A DNA stretch of 20,783 bases from Nitrososphaerales archaeon TH1177 (GTDB lineage Archaea > Thermoproteota > Nitrososphaeria > Nitrososphaerales > Nitrososphaeraceae), in assembly GCA_014523515.1 (NCBI GenBank), contig JAATVJ010000038.1, forward strand, positions 1-20,783. The letters run 5' to 3'. Positions 1-8,031 of the stretch are shown one piece after another. Under the pieces are notes generated by a model. It was not told the DNA's origin. It saw only the letters and a list, made by a program, of their open reading frames with translations, and searched no databases. Position 1 is the first letter of the stretch, and each line of letters opens with the position of its first letter. Both the position numbers and the translations under genes were made by a program.

Positions 1-93
1 ACTATCTTTTCCTTCTTGTTTCATAAATTCACTGACTTTTTCTGCAGCTTTTGGAGTAACAGTTACTATTTGTGATTGTTGAGTACTTTCCAT
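1..93 (-). CDS. Iron-sulfur assembly protein, IscA/HesB family (N-terminal fragment)
   Basis: Only the first 31 codons lie in the window; the gene runs off the left edge. The visible start reads MESTQQSQIVTVTPKAAEKV, followed by a segment ending in EFMKQEGKDS. This matches the opening of the HesB/IscA/ErpA A-type carrier family, in which a short beta strand (I-V-T-V-T) is followed by P-x-A-A-E-K-V and a helix. Such proteins carry or deliver iron-sulfur clusters in the cytosol. The cysteines that bind the cluster would lie in the missing part, so function rests on the N-terminal pattern alone. A TATA-like box sits 27 nt before the ATG, so the gene probably has its own leaderless promoter. Confidence 0.7.
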   Translation of the reverse strand, partial: MESTQQSQIVTVTPKAAEKVSEFMKQEGKDS

Positions 94-115
94 AACTTAA
101 TTATGTTTTAAAAAG

Positions 116-123
116 AATATAAG
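116..123 (-). promoter_or_regulatory. TATA-like box of the IscA-like gene
   Basis: On the minus strand CTTATATT is centred about 27 nt before the ATG at 93. This is the spacing expected of an archaeal TATA box for a leaderless transcript. The gap to the upstream gene is only 41 bases. Confidence 0.45.
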
Positions 124-134
124 TTTTCCCTGTC

Positions 135-2264
135 TTAAGAAGAGGCGTTTGGAATTCTATTTTGTAGCTCAGACCATTTTGCGAGTACTCCAGCTGCTGT
201 AACCCATGTTATTACTGAATGATATACTGGTACATTATTCTCTTCTATTCTCTTTGAGATATCAAGAGTAAATGGTCCCCCTAAAGCACCCAATAAAATT
301 GGTTTTTTCTTTTGTTTTTGAAAATCTGCTAATATATTCACAATAGTTTCTTCAAGAGGATCATCTTGAAAAACAAACCATGGCATTATAATATCAATAT
401 TAGGATCATCCATAAATGTTTGAATAGCGAATCTATAATCATCAGCATTGGCAGAACCTGTAACATCAAGAGGATTACCTATAACATAGGTTGCAGGATA
501 ACGTTCATTAAATTTCCTTTTAGTATCTTCACTTAAATCAGCAATTTTTAATCCTAGTCTTTCAAAATGATCTATTGCAGCAATTATTGGTCCTGCACCA
601 TTGGTAACTAATGCCACTTTATTTCCTTTAGGCGTAGGTTGCCAAGTTAAAGCCTTTAATGATCCTGTTAATTCCTCATAACTATCTACAGATATAATAC
701 CCGCTTGATCAAATGCACCTTTGACAACAGAAAATGATCCCCCTAAAGAACCAGTATGAGATGCTGCTTGTTTAGCTCCTCTTTGTGATCGTCCATTTTT
801 AAAAACTACAATAGGTTTCTTTTTTTCTTTTATAGCTTTCTTGGCAGTATTCAAAAATTTTCTACCATCTCCAAGACCTTCAACATATAGGCCAATTACA
901 TTTGTTTTTGGATCTTCTGACAAATACCAAATCATATCTGCTTCATCAACATCAGAACGATTACCGTAAGAAATCATTTTGCTCATTCCGAAAGAGTCTG
1001 AAGTTTCCATAAAAGCAATTCCAATAGTTCCACTTTGAGATAGAAAAGCTACATCTCCTTTCTTGGGTCTAAGCATTCTCTCATGTCCTTGAAAAGCACA
1101 ATCTAATCGATTTTCACCATTAAATATGCCTATACAATTTGGTCCAATGATTCTAACTTTCAATTGAGAAGATAATTCTTTCACTTTTTGTTCTATTTCA
1201 GCTCTTTCTCCACCTAATTCTTTTCCTCCACCAGAAATAATTACCATATTATGTATTCCTTTTTTTCCACATGTTTCCAATATAGTAGGAACGAATTTTA
1301 AATCAACTGTGACTATTACTAAATCGATCTTTTCATTAATATTTTCTAAATTTTTATATGCTTTTAACCCTAGTATTTCATCATAACCCTTTGCATTTAC
1401 AGGATATATTTTACCTTTATAATCATATTTAGATAAACTTTTTAAAACAGAATTGCCGACTTTACCTTCTTCAGGAGAGGCCCCTATTAATGCTATAGAA
1501 CTTGCATTAAAGAATACATCCATATAACTAGAATCAGGAGTTGCTTTAGAGACTATATCAGGATTGGATTTGAGAAGAATTTTTGCATCAACAACATAGT
1601 AGTTGTTTGGATAAACTATAATTGGATTAAAATCTACGCTATCGATATATTTGGCCATATCAAAGCCTAAATTACCTATTTTAATAATTGCATCACACAG
1701 CATTTCTAAATTTATTGCTTGAGCTCCTCTAAACCCTTTTAGGATCTCTTTAGCTCTTAAATCATCTATCATTTCTAATGCATCTTCTTTAGTTATTGGA
1801 AGAACTCTAAATGATACATCTTTAAATAATTCTGTATAAATTCCTCCCAAACCAAGCATTATTACTGGACCGAATTGAGGGTCATTTTGTAAGCCAACTA
1901 TTAATTCAATCCCTTTAGGAACCATCTTTTCTAAGAGGACTCCCTTTACTTGATAATCTTTTGACAAACGGTTATACATATCTAAGAAGGTTTCTTTAAC
2001 TTCATTTTCATTTTGTAATCCAACCTTAACCCCTTGAACATCGGTCTTGTGTAGTATTTGATCTGATACTATTTTTGCAACAAGCGGAAAGCCAATTTCC
2101 TTTGATTTGGATATAGCTTCAGAATCAGTAGTTACGATAGAATACTCGGGAACATTAATTCCATATTCAGATAATATAGATTTTGCATCTTCTTCTGTTA
2201 TTACCTTACTTCCTTTTTGAATAACATCATTTAATATTTTCTCTACTTTTTCACTATCCATCAT
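135..2264 (-). CDS. Acyl-CoA synthetase (ADP-forming), single-chain; candidate hydroxyacyl-CoA ligase
   Basis: A 709-residue ADP-forming acid-CoA ligase that couples acyl-CoA formation from an organic acid to ATP to ADP plus phosphate, or runs in reverse. The ATP-grasp part comes first (about 1-235; HKTDVQGVKVG and GLGGIYTELFKDVSFRVLP are typical). The CoA-binding domain follows (about 250-350; IALIGASPEEGKVGNSVL), then the succinyl-CoA-ligase-like domains. SQSG lies near 409 and the catalytic phosphohistidine is in ASHTGSLGG near 503. All catalytic elements seem intact and the length fits fused enzymes of about 700 residues. Ammonia-oxidising Nitrososphaerota use paralogues of this family to activate 3-hydroxypropionate and 4-hydroxybutyrate in carbon fixation, so one of those is a likely substrate. 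The sequence alone does not say which, and acetate remains possible. The start may be either of two adjacent ATGs (2264 or 2261). It follows the translin gene by 76 bases with no clear promoter of its own. Confidence 0.88.
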   Translation of the reverse strand: MMDSEKVEKILNDVIQKGSKVITEEDAKSILSEYGINVPEYSIVTTDSEAISKSKEIGFPLVAKIVSDQILHKTDVQGVKVGLQNENEVKETFLDMYNRLSKDYQVKGVLLEKMVPKGIELIVGLQNDPQFGPVIMLGLGGIYTELFKDVSFRVLPITKEDALEMIDDLRAKEILKGFRGAQAINLEMLCDAIIKIGNLGFDMAKYIDSVDFNPIIVYPNNYYVVDAKILLKSNPDIVSKATPDSSYMDVFFNASSIALIGASPEEGKVGNSVLKSLSKYDYKGKIYPVNAKGYDEILGLKAYKNLENINEKIDLVIVTVDLKFVPTILETCGKKGIHNMVIISGGGKELGGERAEIEQKVKELSSQLKVRIIGPNCIGIFNGENRLDCAFQGHERMLRPKKGDVAFLSQSGTIGIAFMETSDSFGMSKMISYGNRSDVDEADMIWYLSEDPKTNVIGLYVEGLGDGRKFLNTAKKAIKEKKKPIVVFKNGRSQRGAKQAASHTGSLGGSFSVVKGAFDQAGIISVDSYEELTGSLKALTWQPTPKGNKVALVTNGAGPIIAAIDHFERLGLKIADLSEDTKRKFNERYPATYVIGNPLDVTGSANADDYRFAIQTFMDDPNIDIIMPWFVFQDDPLEETIVNILADFQKQKKKPILLGALGGPFTLDISKRIEENNVPVYHSVITWVTAAGVLAKWSELQNRIPNASS

Positions 2265-2340
2265 AGAATATGGAGAAAATTTAGTATAGTTTCTAATTAA
2301 CTTTACTTTCTATTTAATATAATTTAGATTGTCTAGTTGA

Positions 2341-2961
2341 TTAAAGAGTATCATTTAATTTATTTAGGGATCCAATTAGCACTGATCGTCTTGATTCTTC
2401 AGTTATCAATTCTCTAGTATTTTCAATTAAGATTTTACATACATCTAATTTCTTTCTGATACCATTTACTATATTATCATATATAGAAAATGGATAAATA
2501 GCGCTGTAAATTTCTTGCATGACTATAAAAAGAGATTCTGCTTTATCATATCTTCCATATCTAACCATATCATAAACCATTCTCTTTATTTCACCAATGC
2601 AATCTAAAATACCAAATAGATATGCTTGGCTAGAAACACCAATATCACCTATCCCAAGTAAAGATTCATTTTTTACTATATTCATCAACAGATTAGCTTC
2701 TACTAGTTCTTGTTCTGACATGGATAGATATCGTGAAAGATCATCTTGAGCTAATGTTTTGAGAGATAAATATAGATTCTTTGCTTTATCTAATTTTAAT
2801 TGACTTTCTTGTATATTGCCCTGATGAAGCGATATAATAGATTGACTACACAAAATAATAATATCACGAGATTCTTTTATTAATTGTTCTCTTCTACTTT
2901 CTATTGATTGTAATTCATCATGAATAGATTTAAGTGAAATCTTAACTTTTTCAGACGCCAT
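2341..2961 (-). CDS. Translin family protein (archaeal)
   Basis: A 206-residue, mainly helical protein matching archaeal translin/TRAX relatives. The clearest block is about residues 100-170, where a G-x-x-D-x-I-G-E-I-K-R helix is followed by R-Y-G-x-Y-D-K-A-E and M-Q-E-I-Y. Next comes a basic segment with R-K-K-L-D-V-C-K-x-L-I-E-x-T-R-E. Translins form ring-shaped oligomers that bind single-stranded RNA or DNA, and some members act as endoribonucleases. The archaeal role is unsettled, so none is assigned here. It begins 113 bases from the divergent hjc gene. A TATA-like box 26 nt before the ATG suggests a leaderless transcript. The acyl-CoA synthetase gene follows on the same strand and may be co-transcribed. 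Confidence 0.82.
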   Translation of the reverse strand: MASEKVKISLKSIHDELQSIESRREQLIKESRDIIILCSQSIISLHQGNIQESQLKLDKAKNLYLSLKTLAQDDLSRYLSMSEQELVEANLLMNIVKNESLLGIGDIGVSSQAYLFGILDCIGEIKRMVYDMVRYGRYDKAESLFIVMQEIYSAIYPFSIYDNIVNGIRKKLDVCKILIENTRELITEESRRSVLIGSLNKLNDTL

Positions 2962-2981
2962 ATAATTAGTGATTATTGTTC

Positions 2982-2990
2982 ATAATATAG
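2982..2990 (-). promoter_or_regulatory. TATA-like box of the translin gene
   Basis: CTATATTAT on the minus strand is centred about 26 nt before the ATG at 2961, in the divergent gap shared with hjc. It fits a leaderless archaeal promoter. Confidence 0.45.
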
Positions 2991-3038
2991 ATTTTTAATT
3001 AGTTAAGGTAATAATGAAAATATACTATTTAAAACTAC

Positions 3039-3049
3039 ATATAATTAAA
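3039..3049 (+). promoter_or_regulatory. Possible TATA box of hjc and downstream genes
   Basis: CATATAATTAA is centred about 32 nt before the GTG start of hjc. A second AT-rich candidate, TACTATTTAAAA at 3023-3034, is about 46 nt before it and resembles the repeat arm found at the glmS promoter. Either could serve, so this is a weak call. Confidence 0.35.
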
Positions 3050-3074
3050 GTTTTAATATGCAATAGAAAAATAC

Positions 3075-3572
3075 GTGGGCAACATTCGTAGAAGTAGAGG
3101 ATACAATTATGAATATTCAATTGTAAGTAGACTTAATAATCGTTATTGGACCGCTAAAAGGTTAGGGGGCTCTAGTGTGGGTCTTCCAGATATAATAGCT
3201 GTAAATAATAATAAAGCAATTTTGTTAGCTATTGAAGCTAAATCTGGCACAGGAGAATCACTATATGTTCCAAGCGATCAGATAGAAAGATGTTTTTCGA
3301 TTGTAAAAATGTTTAGATATTATAAATATAAATATGTAATTTTGGCATTTAAGTTTCTTAGGAAAAAGAGAATAAAAATTAATAATAAGTCATCTTATGA
3401 AAAAAGAAAACTTGTAGAGTATTATAAAATTATTGAACCAATATGGAAAAAAGGAAGGATACCTCAGATAAAATGTAATTATGATGGCAAAACATTTTTA
3501 ATTACTAATCAAGGGTCAATAGAAATTAATTTTTGTGATTATAAGATGCCATTTCAAAAAAAAACAAAATAA
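3075..3572 (+). CDS. hjc: Holliday junction resolvase Hjc
   Basis: A 165-residue archaeal Hjc that cuts four-way DNA junctions symmetrically during recombination and repair. The nuclease fold residues are all present: Glu13 in the first helix after the basic S-R-G-Y-N-Y-E start, R-L-G-G-S-S at about 29-34, Pro-Asp at 38-39, and the E-A-K catalytic triad element at 54-56. Together these form the metal-binding E...PD...ExK site of the restriction-endonuclease-like fold. The first codon is GTG; no better ATG exists before the conserved start. The protein is longer than typical Hjc (about 120-145 residues). The extra 40 or so residues at the C-terminus are lysine-rich and not recognised. The divergent neighbour is translin; downstream lies the hydrate epimerase gene after 30 bases. 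Confidence 0.88.
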   Translation: MGNIRRSRGYNYEYSIVSRLNNRYWTAKRLGGSSVGLPDIIAVNNNKAILLAIEAKSGTGESLYVPSDQIERCFSIVKMFRYYKYKYVILAFKFLRKKRIKINNKSSYEKRKLVEYYKIIEPIWKKGRIPQIKCNYDGKTFLITNQGSIEINFCDYKMPFQKKTK

Positions 3573-3602
3573 AAGTATCAAATTAAATACAAATACACCT
3601 TC

Positions 3603-4352
3603 ATGAATATCAACATGAATCAAAAGAATGTAAAAATTAAGAAATATAAAACAATAAGCAAAAAGATTCAAGACAGTATTATTTCATCAGATCAAATGTA
3701 TGAAATTGAAAATGCAGGGCATAATAAATTCGGTATGAAAAAAGTCATAATGATGGAAAATGCAGGTTTTGGAATAGCAGACTTTATTATTAAAAAATTT
3801 AAAAATAAAGGATTTTCAAAATTAAAAATTTTAGCTGTTTGTGGAACTGGTAATAATGGCGGTGACGCAATGGTTGCATCCAGACATTTAGCTTGTTTAG
3901 GTATCTATCTTAAAGTAATATTGCTTGGGGATCCATCATCAATAAAGACAGATGAAGCATTAACAAATTTTCAAATTATTAGTAAAATGAATAGAACCAT
4001 AGAATTAATAATATTGAGTAATATAGATACAAAAAAAATAAAAAAAGAAATACTTAATGCAGATATAATTATTGATGGAATTTTTGGCACTGGAATTAAA
4101 GGAAATATTCAAGATCCACATTTATCAGCAATTAAATTGATAAATAAATCAAGAGCATATACTATATCTGTAGATATACCTTCAGGTTTAAATCCTAACA
4201 ATGGAGAAATTGTATCTGATTGTATAATAGCTGATACAACAATAACATTTCACAGAATTAAACTAGGACTGTTAAATAATAAAAAATATACTGGTAATTT
4301 AATATTAAAGAAGATAGGAATACCCATTGAAGTAGAGGAGGGAATAATATAA
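3603..4352 (+). CDS. nnrE: NAD(P)H-hydrate epimerase (YjeF N-terminal domain), stand-alone
   Basis: A 249-residue protein of the YjeF_N/NnrE family, which interconverts the R and S forms of damaged (hydrated) NADH and NADPH so that a dehydratase can repair them. Diagnostic stretches are S-S-D-Q-M-Y-E-I-E near the N-terminus, M-M-E-N-A-G, CGTGNNGGDAMVASRHL (about 80-96), D-G-I-F-G-T-G-I-K-G and S-V-D-I-P-S-G-L-N-P. Many prokaryotic proteins fuse this domain to the ADP/ATP-dependent dehydratase NnrD. Here the chain ends after the epimerase domain, so NnrD must be encoded elsewhere or be absent. The first 20 residues are lysine-rich and poorly conserved; the ATG at 3615 is an alternative start. 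One base separates its stop from the next ATG, which indicates co-transcription. Confidence 0.87.
   Translation: MNINMNQKNVKIKKYKTISKKIQDSIISSDQMYEIENAGHNKFGMKKVIMMENAGFGIADFIIKKFKNKGFSKLKILAVCGTGNNGGDAMVASRHLACLGIYLKVILLGDPSSIKTDEALTNFQIISKMNRTIELIILSNIDTKKIKKEILNADIIIDGIFGTGIKGNIQDPHLSAIKLINKSRAYTISVDIPSGLNPNNGEIVSDCIIADTTITFHRIKLGLLNNKKYTGNLILKKIGIPIEVEEGII
4337..4342 (+). promoter_or_regulatory. Shine-Dalgarno site for the metallo-beta-lactamase gene
   Basis: GGAGGG inside the 3' end of the epimerase gene lies 11 nt before the ATG at 4354. It is a strong match to the 16S rRNA tail and supports this start within an operon. Confidence 0.6.
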
Positions 4353-4353
4353 T

Positions 4354-4980
4354 ATGAACTTTAAAATAGAACAAATACCTGTTGGAAAAATGGCAAATTT
4401 TACCTATTTAATAATAGACAATGAAGAAAAAGAAACAGCAATTATAGATCCATCATGGGATCTAGAAAAGATCTTTGAAATAATAAAGAAGAATCAGTAT
4501 AAAATAAAATATATTATTAATACTCATTCTCATTACGATCATATACTTGGTAATGATCAAATTGTTGCTATTACTAAATGTAAAGTAATTCAACATAAAA
4601 ATTCTAAAGAAAAACATGATATTTCAGTAAACGACGGAGATGAATTTAAGGTTGGTAAAACTCTTGTAAAAGTATTATTTACTCCTGGACATTCCAAAGA
4701 TAGTATATGTTTAATAGTTGATTCTAAAATTATTATTACTGGAGACACATTATTTGTCGGAAATTGTGGCCGTACTGATTTACCTGGTAGTGATCCTGAA
4801 GAGATGTACAACAGCTTATTTGAAAAAATATTAAATTTAGATGATAATCTGGTTGTTTATCCTGGTCATAATTATGGATATAAATCAATTTCCACAATAG
4901 GAGAAGAAAAGAAAAACAATTATGTTTTGTTTCCAAGAACAAAGGAACAATTTATAAAATTTATGACTGGTGAAGAATAA
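4354..4980 (+). CDS. Metallo-beta-lactamase fold hydrolase, persulfide dioxygenase/glyoxalase II-like
   Basis: A 208-residue MBL-fold protein with a full metal site: THSHYDH (His58, His60, Asp62, His63), His113 in P-G-H-S-K-D-S, Asp131 in G-D-T-L-F, and His172 in Y-P-G-H-N-Y. The block G-N-C-G-R-T-D-L-P-G-S-D and the late S-T-I-G-E-E-K-K-N-N are more like ETHE1-type persulfide dioxygenases and their prokaryotic relatives than classical glyoxalase II. ETHE1 enzymes use one iron to oxidise glutathione persulfide to sulfite. Archaea of this group lack glutathione as far as known, so a different low-molecular thiol or a thioester hydrolase role is possible. Substrate is therefore left open. It has a strong ribosome binding site and sits in an operon-like row with nnrE and cobT. 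Confidence 0.82.
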   Translation: MNFKIEQIPVGKMANFTYLIIDNEEKETAIIDPSWDLEKIFEIIKKNQYKIKYIINTHSHYDHILGNDQIVAITKCKVIQHKNSKEKHDISVNDGDEFKVGKTLVKVLFTPGHSKDSICLIVDSKIIITGDTLFVGNCGRTDLPGSDPEEMYNSLFEKILNLDDNLVVYPGHNYGYKSISTIGEEKKNNYVLFPRTKEQFIKFMTGEE

Positions 4981-6100
4981 TAAATTGATAAAAAAATATA
5001 AAGATATTATAGTAGTAAATGGCGAACATAATATAGATGAAGAGTCAAATAATTCTCTTTTCATTTGTGTAATTTCACATACTGAAACAAGTGAAATTCC
5101 AGGTATTACCGCTGCAGGTGCTAATAAAGACTTGATAAAATATACACCTGTTGCTGATGCAGAATTTCTATATTATGGAAAATGTAATTGTATAAATGGA
5201 ATACCTGCAACACCAGACGGAAAACCAACGCCTGCAATAATAACAAAAACCATGTTAAATATTGGAAATATTCCTTTTATTGTAGTGGATGCAGGAGTAA
5301 AAGTTAAACCAGATATTCCAATGGTTTCTTTTGATCTAAAATCAGGTTATAATATATCAAAAGGTATAGCTATGGAGTCAAAGGAAGTAGAAAAAGCCTA
5401 CAGATATGGATTAATTATTGGCAAACAACTTTCTAAAAGTAATGATCTTATAATTCTTGGAGAAAGCATTCCTGGTGGAACTACAACTGCGTTGGGAGTA
5501 ATGCTATCTTTAGGTGTAGATGCAGAAAATAAAATAAGTAGCAGTATGTCTAAAAATCCGCATAATTTAAAAAATACAATTGTGAGGCAAAGTATGAAAG
5601 ATAATAATATTACTTTTGGGTCATTGAAAGATAAACCTTTTGATGCTATCTCTTTGTTAGGTGACCCCATGATTCCTTCAGTGACAGGGATTGCACAGGG
5701 AGCTATTGAATATGGTGGAAAAGTAATGCTTGCAGGAGGAACCCAAATGTGTGCTATTTTATCAATTTTAAAAAGTCTTAATGTAAAAACTAATAATATT
5801 TCAATAGGTACGACAAAATATATTTTAAACGATCAAACTGCAGATTTTAAAAATTTAGTATTGTCTATTGATAATAATGTAGGTATATTCGTTGTGGATT
5901 TACATTTAATTGAATCTACAAAACAAGGATTAAAAGCATTTGCAAATGGGTTTGTAAAAGAAGGGGTCGGTGCAGGAGGAGTATCAATTGCAACAATGAT
6001 AAAGCAAAAGGGAAAAATCAACGGAAAAATTTTGCTAAAATATATCGAAAGAGAATATGAAAAAAATATTGAAGAAAAATTGTACATTAAACCAAATTAA
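4970..6100 (+). CDS. cobT: Archaeal nicotinate-nucleotide:dimethylbenzimidazole phosphoribosyltransferase-like protein
   Basis: A 376-residue protein of the archaeal branch of the CobT family. Bacterial CobT transfers phosphoribose from nicotinate mononucleotide to a benzimidazole base to build the lower ligand of cobalamin. Family marks are I-P-G-I-T-A-A-G-A near 45, G-I-P-A-T-P-D-G, the glycine-rich GESIPGGTTTALGVMLSLG (about 164-182), and V-G-A-G-G-V-S-I-A near the C-terminus. The GTG at 4970 overlaps the upstream gene by 11 bases. The TTG at 4985 is a serious rival, since GGTGA at 4969-4973 lies 11 nt before it, the same spacing as at 4337-4354. Only this cobalamin gene is present in the window, so pathway completeness cannot be judged. 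Confidence 0.85.
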   Translation: MKNNKLIKKYKDIIVVNGEHNIDEESNNSLFICVISHTETSEIPGITAAGANKDLIKYTPVADAEFLYYGKCNCINGIPATPDGKPTPAIITKTMLNIGNIPFIVVDAGVKVKPDIPMVSFDLKSGYNISKGIAMESKEVEKAYRYGLIIGKQLSKSNDLIILGESIPGGTTTALGVMLSLGVDAENKISSSMSKNPHNLKNTIVRQSMKDNNITFGSLKDKPFDAISLLGDPMIPSVTGIAQGAIEYGGKVMLAGGTQMCAILSILKSLNVKTNNISIGTTKYILNDQTADFKNLVLSIDNNVGIFVVDLHLIESTKQGLKAFANGFVKEGVGAGGVSIATMIKQKGKINGKILLKYIEREYEKNIEEKLYIKPN

Positions 6101-6110
6101 TATTTGTGAT

Positions 6111-6121
6111 TAAAAATAAAA
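6111..6121 (-). terminator. Possible T-rich terminator after glmS
   Basis: Read on the minus strand just after the glmS stop, TTTTATTTTTA gives a run of T-tracts without a hairpin, as in archaeal termination. It lies in the 30-base gap between convergent cobT and glmS. Confidence 0.35.
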
Positions 6122-6130
6122 TAAATTAAA

Positions 6131-7894
6131 TTATTTTACCGTTACTGATTTAGCTAAATTTCTTGGATAGTCGGGATTAGCATTATTTTTTATTGCAAGG
6201 TAATAAGATAATATTTGAATTGGAATAATTTCAATAATCGGATATAAATATTTATTAACTAAGGGTAATCTGATAAAATAGTCATAGAGATCATTATTTT
6301 TATTCGAAATTCCAATAATTTTTGCTCCTCTCGATTTCATTTGATGTATGCTATTTAATACGTTATAGTAAGTTTCATCTTCTGGATTAAGTACTATAAC
6401 TATTGTACCGGGTTCAATCAATGCCAAAGGTCCATGTTTTATTTCTCCAGCAGCTATACCCTCTGCATGAATATAAGCAAGTTCTTTAATTTTTAAAGCT
6501 CCTTCCAATGCAATTGGATAGTGATAAGATGTACCTAGAATATAGATATCTCGAACAGATTTTAGATCCTCAGCTATTTTTTCCAAATATGAAGTATCTG
6601 TTAGAATCTCATTTAGAATATTACTAAACATAGATGTTGACATATCTAATGGCCTATTATTTGTACAAAAATTATCTATTATAGAATATATTACTGCCAA
6701 TTGTGCAGTAAAACTTTTTGTTGCAGCTACACCTATTTCTGGTCCAGAATTTATGGAAACATAATGATCACTTAATCTACATAAGGAAGAAGTTGATATA
6801 TTTACGATTGATAGAATTTTTGCTTTATGTTGTTTAGCTATCTTAACGGAATTTAAAACATCTGCTGTTTCACCACTCTGTGAAATAGCAATCAAGAGAG
6901 AATTTTCATCAAGAGCGCCAGACACGTATTCAAATTCACTTGACATTATTATTTCTGTTCTTATCTTTGCAAATTTATAGAAAAGGTATTTTGCTAATAA
7001 TGCCGAATGATAACTCGTCCCACTTCCTGTAATAAAAATATTTTTAGAGGAAGAAATAATATCTACTGTTTTTTCAAGGGAACTTCTGTTAATCTGAAAA
7101 GCCATAGGTATAGAATTTTTTTGTTCGTGGATCTCTTTGATTGTATAATGAGCGTATTTGCCTTTATCAATATCTCCTAATTCCCAAGCGACTTGAGTTA
7201 TAGGTCTTGATATAGCATTACCATTAAAATCAAATAAATTTATATTTTTATCATCTAAAATAACTATATCGTAATTATCAAGAAAAATAGCTTTATCAGT
7301 ATATTCTAAGAATCCTAATACATCACTAGAAATGAAATTGCCGTTGTTTCCAATTCCAATAATTAATGGTTCATCTAATCGAGCACCAGCTACTAGTCCA
7401 GATTTGAAAATTGCAACAAATGCATAAGTACCATGTATTTGCTTACACGTTTCAATAATAGCCTGTTTGATATCAAATTTTTTGAGATAAGTCTCTATTA
7501 AATGTGCAATTACTTCGCTATCAGTTTGACTTTGAAAAATATGACCTTGTTTTATAAGATTATCTTTCAATTGTTGATAATTATCTATTATTCCATTATG
7601 AACTACAACTACATTATTGTCACAGTCTGTATGTGGATGTGCATTAGATTTACTTATACCTCCATGAGTAGCCCAGCGAGTATGTCCTATTCCTACTTGT
7701 CCTGGCATTTTATATAATTGTAAAGAGTCATCAACCTCACGTACTTTGCCTACGCCTTTACGGATTAAAATATTATTGCTGTCAAGAGTAGCTATTCCAA
7801 CGCTATCATATCCTCTATATTCCATTTTCTTTAAACTTTCAACAAGAACCGATGCTGCAGTAAATTTGCCAGTATATCCTATTATAGAACACAT
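6131..7894 (-). CDS. glmS: Glutamine--fructose-6-phosphate aminotransferase (isomerizing)
   Basis: A 587-residue GlmS, which makes glucosamine-6-phosphate from fructose-6-phosphate and glutamine in the cytosol. This is the first step to UDP-GlcNAc for glycans and S-layer glycosylation. The N-terminal glutaminase domain (about 1-220) opens with M-C-S-I-I-G-Y, where Cys2 becomes the nucleophile once Met is removed; HTRWATHG is at 71-78. Two SIS sugar isomerase domains follow: GSGTS at 290-294, S-Q-S-G-E-T at 338-343, G-P-E-I-G-V-A-A-T-K-S at 384-394, and E-G-A-L-K-I-K-E-L-A-Y-I-H-A-E-G near 464-479. The end, D-Y-P-R-N-L-A-K-S-V-T-V-K, is the usual C-terminus, so the gene is complete. It has no operon partner and is transcribed from a promoter laid over a long inverted repeat (7897-7939). 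Confidence 0.96.
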   Translation of the reverse strand: MCSIIGYTGKFTAASVLVESLKKMEYRGYDSVGIATLDSNNILIRKGVGKVREVDDSLQLYKMPGQVGIGHTRWATHGGISKSNAHPHTDCDNNVVVVHNGIIDNYQQLKDNLIKQGHIFQSQTDSEVIAHLIETYLKKFDIKQAIIETCKQIHGTYAFVAIFKSGLVAGARLDEPLIIGIGNNGNFISSDVLGFLEYTDKAIFLDNYDIVILDDKNINLFDFNGNAISRPITQVAWELGDIDKGKYAHYTIKEIHEQKNSIPMAFQINRSSLEKTVDIISSSKNIFITGSGTSYHSALLAKYLFYKFAKIRTEIIMSSEFEYVSGALDENSLLIAISQSGETADVLNSVKIAKQHKAKILSIVNISTSSLCRLSDHYVSINSGPEIGVAATKSFTAQLAVIYSIIDNFCTNNRPLDMSTSMFSNILNEILTDTSYLEKIAEDLKSVRDIYILGTSYHYPIALEGALKIKELAYIHAEGIAAGEIKHGPLALIEPGTIVIVLNPEDETYYNVLNSIHQMKSRGAKIIGISNKNNDLYDYFIRLPLVNKYLYPIIEIIPIQILSYYLAIKNNANPDYPRNLAKSVTVK

Positions 7895-7896
7895 AA

Positions 7897-7939
7897 TAAT
7901 ATACTATTTAAAATAGAGGTTAGTTTAAATAGTATATTA
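7897..7939. repeat. Perfect 16-bp inverted repeat at the glmS promoter
   Basis: TAATATACTATTTAAA (7897-7912) and its exact reverse complement (7924-7939) are separated by 11 bases. The repeat ends three bases before the glmS ATG. Each arm contains a TATA-like TATTTAAA/TTTAAATA. Read toward glmS, the TATTTAAA at 7931-7924 is centred about 34 nt before the start. The same structure could be an operator or a 5' hairpin. Confidence 0.8.
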
Positions 7940-8031
7940 CTAAATCTATTATACCGCTACAAAAATATTTATAATTTTTTTTTAATTTTACATTAACATG
8001 CTAATAAAATCGCTTTATAATTATTTTACCA

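Noticed and set aside
4590..4942. Minus-strand open frames inside the metallo-beta-lactamase gene
   Set aside because: They lie opposite a gene with a full set of conserved metal ligands and show no recognisable family. They are frame shadows.
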